From assembly GCA_007126865.1 (NCBI GenBank), contig SLAN01000104.1, positions 1 through 5,334 on the forward strand: a DNA stretch of 5,334 nt. Direction: 5' to 3'. Position numbers and translations under genes: made by a program. The notes beneath the pieces were generated by a model that saw only the letters and a list, made by a program, of their open reading frames with translations, was not told the DNA's origin and ran no database searches. The stretch's first letter is position 1. Every line of letters begins with the position of its first letter. Positions 1 through 5,334 of the stretch are shown one piece after another. Source of the stretch: Spirochaetales bacterium. GTDB taxonomy: Bacteria; Spirochaetota; Spirochaetia; DSM-27196; SKKC01.

Positions 1-617
1 TCTACTACCTGCTCTGCCGGCAGGGGGATCTCGGACGGAAGATCGCCGAAAGCATAGTGGCGGTCTCAGCGGCCAAGCTGAGCGAAGAGAACCGTTTCGT
101 ACTCGCCTTTACCCAGGCGTACACGAGAATCACTATCTATCCCTCTCGTGCTCTCGGCGCTATAGACGACCCCGAGGTCTACGAAAAGGAGCGGAAGCGC
201 GGCCGTGAAATTAACATGTCGGCGCTTCGCGAGATGATTCGCCGCAAGAAACACGGTTACATCATCCTCGTCTTTCCCACCGGAACCCGCTATCGTGCGG
301 ACAAACCCGACAGCGCCCGCGGCCTTCCGGAGATCGACAGCTATCTGAAGCAGTTCGACCATATCTGCCCGATCGGGATCGGGGGTAATCTCCTGCTGGT
401 GAATCCGTCCGGCGACATGAGCGAGGACTGGCCGAATGAAGATATCATGGTGTACAAGGCCGGTGAGCTGATTAAACCGCGCGATTTCCGCCTCATGTGC
501 CGCGCCGAATGCCCCGGCGACTACGATCCGAAACAGTACACCGTCGACCGCCTCATGGACCGCCTCGCGGAGTTGCATGGCGAGGTCGAAGCGGTTCGCG
601 AAGAGCTCGGCGCCTGA
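1..617 (+). CDS. Glycerolipid acyltransferase (PlsC/PlsB-like), 3' part, 5' end cut by window
   Basis: The reading frame is open from base 3, so the gene starts before the window; the GTG at 57 is an internal valine. About 204 residues are visible, ending at TGA 615-617. The clearest signature is FPTGTRYR, encoded near 273-296, which matches block III (FPEGTRS) of the glycerol-3-phosphate and 1-acylglycerol-3-phosphate acyltransferase superfamily. It is preceded by a block-II-like ITIYPSRALG (about 132-161) and followed by a block-IV-like PIGIGGN (about 370-390). The catalytic HxxxxD block would lie upstream and cannot be seen. These enzymes move an acyl chain from acyl-ACP or acyl-CoA to glycerol phosphate or lysophosphatidate at the inner membrane face. 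The usual block-III Glu is Thr here, so substrate choice (PlsB-like or PlsC-like) is open. The C-terminus is charged and helical, with no membrane segment visible. The gene converges on the proS operon. Confidence 0.78.
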   Translation, partial: YYLLCRQGDLGRKIAESIVAVSAAKLSEENRFVLAFTQAYTRITIYPSRALGAIDDPEVYEKERKRGREINMSALREMIRRKKHGYIILVFPTGTRYRADKPDSARGLPEIDSYLKQFDHICPIGIGGNLLLVNPSGDMSEDWPNEDIMVYKAGELIKPRDFRLMCRAECPGDYDPKQYTVDRLMDRLAELHGEVEAVREELGA

Positions 618-620
618 CCG

Positions 621-656
621 CCGGCAGACACCGCACCCGCCCCGACTATCTGCCGG
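621..656. repeat. Inverted repeat / stem-loop after the acyltransferase stop
   Basis: CCGGCAGA (621-628) and TCTGCCGG (649-656) are perfect 8-base inverted arms around a 20-base spacer. The hairpin begins 3 bases after the acyltransferase stop codon. No T tract follows on either strand, so it is not a textbook intrinsic terminator. It could protect an mRNA 3' end or assist termination. The arms are read directly; the function is inference. Confidence 0.5.
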
Positions 657-671
657 GCGCGAAGAAACGAG

Positions 672-707
672 CGGCGGCGTCACACGATCCCGGTCCATGC
701 GCCGCCG
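672..707. repeat. Second inverted repeat of the same geometry in the convergent gap
   Basis: CGGCGGCG (672-679) and CGCCGCCG (700-707) form a perfect 8-base stem around a 20-base spacer, the same dimensions as the repeat at 621-656. Read on the minus strand, the hairpin comes about 10 bases after the UPF0158-GNAT stop. It is followed by a mildly T-rich stretch (TCGTTTCTTC), so it may be a weak terminator for the proS operon. The arms are simple GC triplet runs, which makes chance pairing more likely than for the first repeat. Confidence 0.45.
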
Positions 708-716
708 GAGTTCCCA

Positions 717-1612
717 TCAATCCTCGAAATAGCTGCGCTCGGTCCACCGTTCGATATTCACCCGATAGCGCCGGCTGATCTCCTCTCCGTCCCACGCCTC
801 GAGCAGGGGGCGCAGCGCACCGGCGTTGCCGGGCAGCTCGATGTGAACCACGGGAACTTCCTCCTCATCGAGGACGGCGAAGATACGACTGAGCAGTTCC
901 CGCGCGAGACCGAGACCGCGAAACTCCGGTTCGACGTACAGCACGTTCACGACCGCCACCGGCCTGACACCGTCGCGATGCACCGCGCCGCACACCGTCG
1001 CAACCCGTTCACCGTCGGGCGTCGAAGCGGCGATGGTGTGAAACTCCGAGGTGTCGGAGACCTGCTCGAGTCGCTCCATGAGCTCACGCTCGGCGTCGCC
1101 GGAGAGGTGCTCGAGCGCCTCCTCGCGCGCGTCGTGGGCGTACTCGCGCACTTCATCGGCCGAAAGCGCATCGCGCTCGAAGGTGAAGTCGGCGAGAATC
1201 AGATTGTCGGTTTCGGTTTCCAGATCCATGGGGATGCGGTCCAGTCCCCATCGCTCGCGCAACGTGTTGTACCACTCGTAAACCTCGCGGCGCATCTCAC
1301 GTTCCTTGTGGCGGAACCACAGCCGCTCGACCTCCGGATGCTCTTTCAGCGTGTCCTTGAAGCTGCGGAACACCCCTTTTCCGGAGGCGAGTATCGCCCG
1401 TAACTCCTCACGGACGATCGGATTGCGCAGATCGACCACGAAGCGCTCCATGAGATTGTATCCGTCCACACTGCGCCACCGCGGGATGTACTCGTACTCG
1501 CGTTCGGGGTCGGCCTCCTCCTCCTTCGTTACGTGGCCGCTCTCCAGGTCGACGACGAAATCGTGTTCCTGGTTCTCCATTCCGAAGATGATTTGATCGA
1601 TGATTTCCGGTG

Positions 1613-1628
<16 letters not shown>
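717..1628 (-). CDS. UPF0158-family domain fused to a GNAT N-acetyltransferase
   Basis: This is a 303-residue, probably cytosolic protein with no signal peptide or membrane segment. Residues 1-130 resemble the UPF0158 family (function unknown): an acidic N-terminus with FELTPEIIDQI, then an aromatic, helical stretch with DGYNLMERFV (55-64), GKGVFRSFKDTL (83-94), ERLWF (101-105) and EWYNTLRERWGL (118-129). A charged region follows. Residues from about 140 to 303 look like a GNAT domain with the acetyl-CoA motif A: strand VAVVNVLYVEP (224-234) and the pyrophosphate loop RGLGLA (237-242). The substrate cannot be predicted. The start ATG at 1628-1626 has a good ribosome binding site (AAGGA at 1641-1637, 8-base spacing) inside the end of proS, and the two genes overlap by 16 bases. 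It is therefore probably co-transcribed and translationally coupled with proS. The GNAT call is firmer than the UPF0158 call, which rests on remembered family motifs. Confidence 0.82.
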
Positions 1629-4776
<3,148 letters not shown>

Positions 4777-4779
4777 GCG

Positions 4780-4803
4780 GTCGAGCTCCGCCGGCGGCTC
4801 GAC
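4780..4803. repeat. Inverted repeat directly after eno
   Basis: GTCGAGC (4780-4786) pairs perfectly with GCTCGAC (4797-4803), giving a 7-base stem with a 10-base loop that is itself the palindrome-rich TCCGCCGGCG. It starts 4 bases after the eno stop and lies between the two convergent genes. On the minus strand it comes about 17 bases after the acylphosphatase stop. Neither strand has a T tract, so it is more likely a 3'-end stabiliser or pause hairpin than a standalone terminator. Confidence 0.5.
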
Positions 4804-4819
4804 GCGTCCGCGCCGTCGG

Positions 4820-5098
4820 CTATCGTACCGTAAATTCCCGGCGCCCCTCGGGGGCGCCTTTTTTTATGTCGACGTCGGTGACGCGAGCTCCGGGAGGGCC
4901 GGACTTCACGTAGTCGAGAAAAGCCTTGATATCGTCGGGGTCGCCTTCGCAGTGTAGCGACACGGTGCCGTCGGGTTCGTTGCGAACCCAGCCGGCAACG
5001 CCGAGGTGCTGTGCTCGTCGCATAACCGAGTAACGAAACCCGACACCCTGCACGCGACCGTGCACGCGGACGCCGTAGCACACGCGTTCACTTGCCAT
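4820..5098 (-). CDS. acyP: Acylphosphatase
   Basis: This small cytosolic enzyme (92 residues, the usual family length) hydrolyses acyl phosphates such as acetyl phosphate, carbamoyl phosphate and 1,3-bisphosphoglycerate to a carboxylate and phosphate. The signature is complete: GRVQGVGFR (14-22) with the phosphate-binding catalytic Arg22, and GWVRN (36-40) with Asn40, which orients the attacking water. The single alpha/beta domain ends in the typical REFTVR strand. The ATG start at 5098 overlaps the end of the upstream receiver-domain gene by 11 bases. A GAGG at 5111-5108 with 9-base spacing can serve as its ribosome binding site, so translational coupling is likely. Its last 15 codons contain the eno terminator on the opposite strand. 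No terminator of its own is evident. The natural substrate is unknown; the neighbour makes a receiver phospho-aspartate one untested possibility. Confidence 0.95.
   Translation of the reverse strand: MASERVCYGVRVHGRVQGVGFRYSVMRRAQHLGVAGWVRNEPDGTVSLHCEGDPDDIKAFLDYVKSGPPGARVTDVDIKKGAPEGRREFTVR
4840..4865 (+). terminator. Strong intrinsic terminator of eno, inside the acylphosphatase gene
   Basis: GGCGCCCC (4840-4847) and GGGGCGCC (4851-4858) form a perfect 8-base GC stem with a TCG loop, followed at once by seven T residues (4859-4865). This is a textbook rho-independent terminator for transcription coming from eno, 63 bases after its stop. The same bases read on the other strand are codons 78-87 of the acylphosphatase gene. 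Confidence 0.92.
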
Positions 5099-5334
5099 CC
5101 TCGATCGCCTCGGAAATCATCTTATCGAGATCGCCGTAATCGAACGGTTTGTAGAGCACCTCGAACGGAATCGGAAACTCCGGCCGAAGGAAGCCGCTGG
5201 TAATAATGATGTGCTTATCCGGACAGTACTTCTGGAGAAAACGGATCCAGTAGTCGCCGCCGAGTACGTCCATGCGATAGTCGGTGATGATCACCTGCAC
5301 ATCGCGGTCGAGCATCTGCTTGATCGCGCCGACA
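5088..5334 (-). CDS. Response-regulator receiver domain, C-terminal part, 5' end beyond window
   Basis: The frame is open to the window edge, and 81 C-terminal residues are visible. They form the second half of a CheY-like receiver: VQVIITDYRM carries the phospho-acceptor Asp (codon 5282-5280), IIITSG carries the conserved Ser/Thr (Ser, codon 5198-5196), and LYKPF carries the conserved Lys (codon 5150-5148). The protein ends about 19 residues after that Lys, so the receiver is its last domain. It may be a standalone CheY-like regulator or the tail of a hybrid kinase. Two departures are visible: DYRMDVLGG lacks the usual Pro after DxxM, and the Ser-to-Lys distance (16 residues) is about six shorter than in CheY, implying a reduced alpha-4 region. 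The ATG at 5315 is not the start, because homologous sequence is needed upstream for the first strand and the acidic pair. It overlaps acyP by 11 bases. Partner kinase and output are unknown. Confidence 0.88.
   Translation of the reverse strand, partial: VGAIKQMLDRDVQVIITDYRMDVLGGDYWIRFLQKYCPDKHIIITSGFLRPEFPIPFEVLYKPFDYGDLDKMISEAIEDGK

Noticed and set aside
57..59. GTG as the start of the acyltransferase
   Set aside because: The frame is open to the left edge and no ribosome binding site precedes the GTG. The catalytic block must lie further upstream.
621..656. First convergent-gap hairpin as a classic intrinsic terminator
   Set aside because: No run of T follows the stem on either strand and the loop is 20 bases long.
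66..698. Long minus-strand open frame opposite the acyltransferase
   Set aside because: It lies antisense to a gene with recognisable motifs, has no family resemblance, and reflects the codon bias of GC-rich DNA.
497..778. Plus-strand Arg/Pro-rich frame bridging the acyltransferase end and the convergent gap
   Set aside because: The composition is that of an out-of-frame GC-rich read, it has no motif or ribosome binding site, and it overlaps two real genes.

Overview
The window is a gene-dense, GC-rich bacterial chromosome segment carrying mostly housekeeping genes. It holds six protein genes, two of them cut by the window ends. The best guess for the host is a free-living spirochaete. This rests on the UPF0158-type domain fused to a GNAT acetyltransferase and on the spirochaete-like look of the acyltransferase and enolase, so the phylum call is inference. 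No RNA gene, insertion sequence, CRISPR array or origin was found, and no gene-free stretch exceeds about 145 bases.

Layout. (1) Positions 1-617, plus strand: the 3' part of a glycerolipid acyltransferase. (2) 618-716: a convergent gap with two hairpin-forming inverted repeats of identical geometry. (3) 717-3328, minus strand: a two-gene operon, proS (prolyl-tRNA synthetase) followed by a UPF0158-GNAT fusion whose start overlaps the proS stop by 16 bases. (4) 3329-3471: a compact divergent promoter region. The proS promoter places the transcription start on or next to the proS GTG codon, which suggests a leaderless mRNA. The eno promoter gives a short leader with a good ribosome binding site. 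(5) 3472-4776, plus strand: eno (enolase). (6) 4777-5334: eno is followed by a hairpin and then by a strong intrinsic terminator that lies inside the 3' coding sequence of the convergent acylphosphatase gene. That gene overlaps by 11 bases the end of a response-regulator receiver gene, which runs off the right edge.

Together the genes cover membrane lipid synthesis, tRNA charging, glycolysis and a small signalling pair. No canonical defence or mobile system is present. The observations most worth following are the coupled receiver-domain and acylphosphatase pair (a receiver's phospho-aspartate is itself an acyl phosphate), the probable leaderless proS transcript, the eno terminator embedded in a coding region, and the UPF0158-GNAT fusion coupled to proS.
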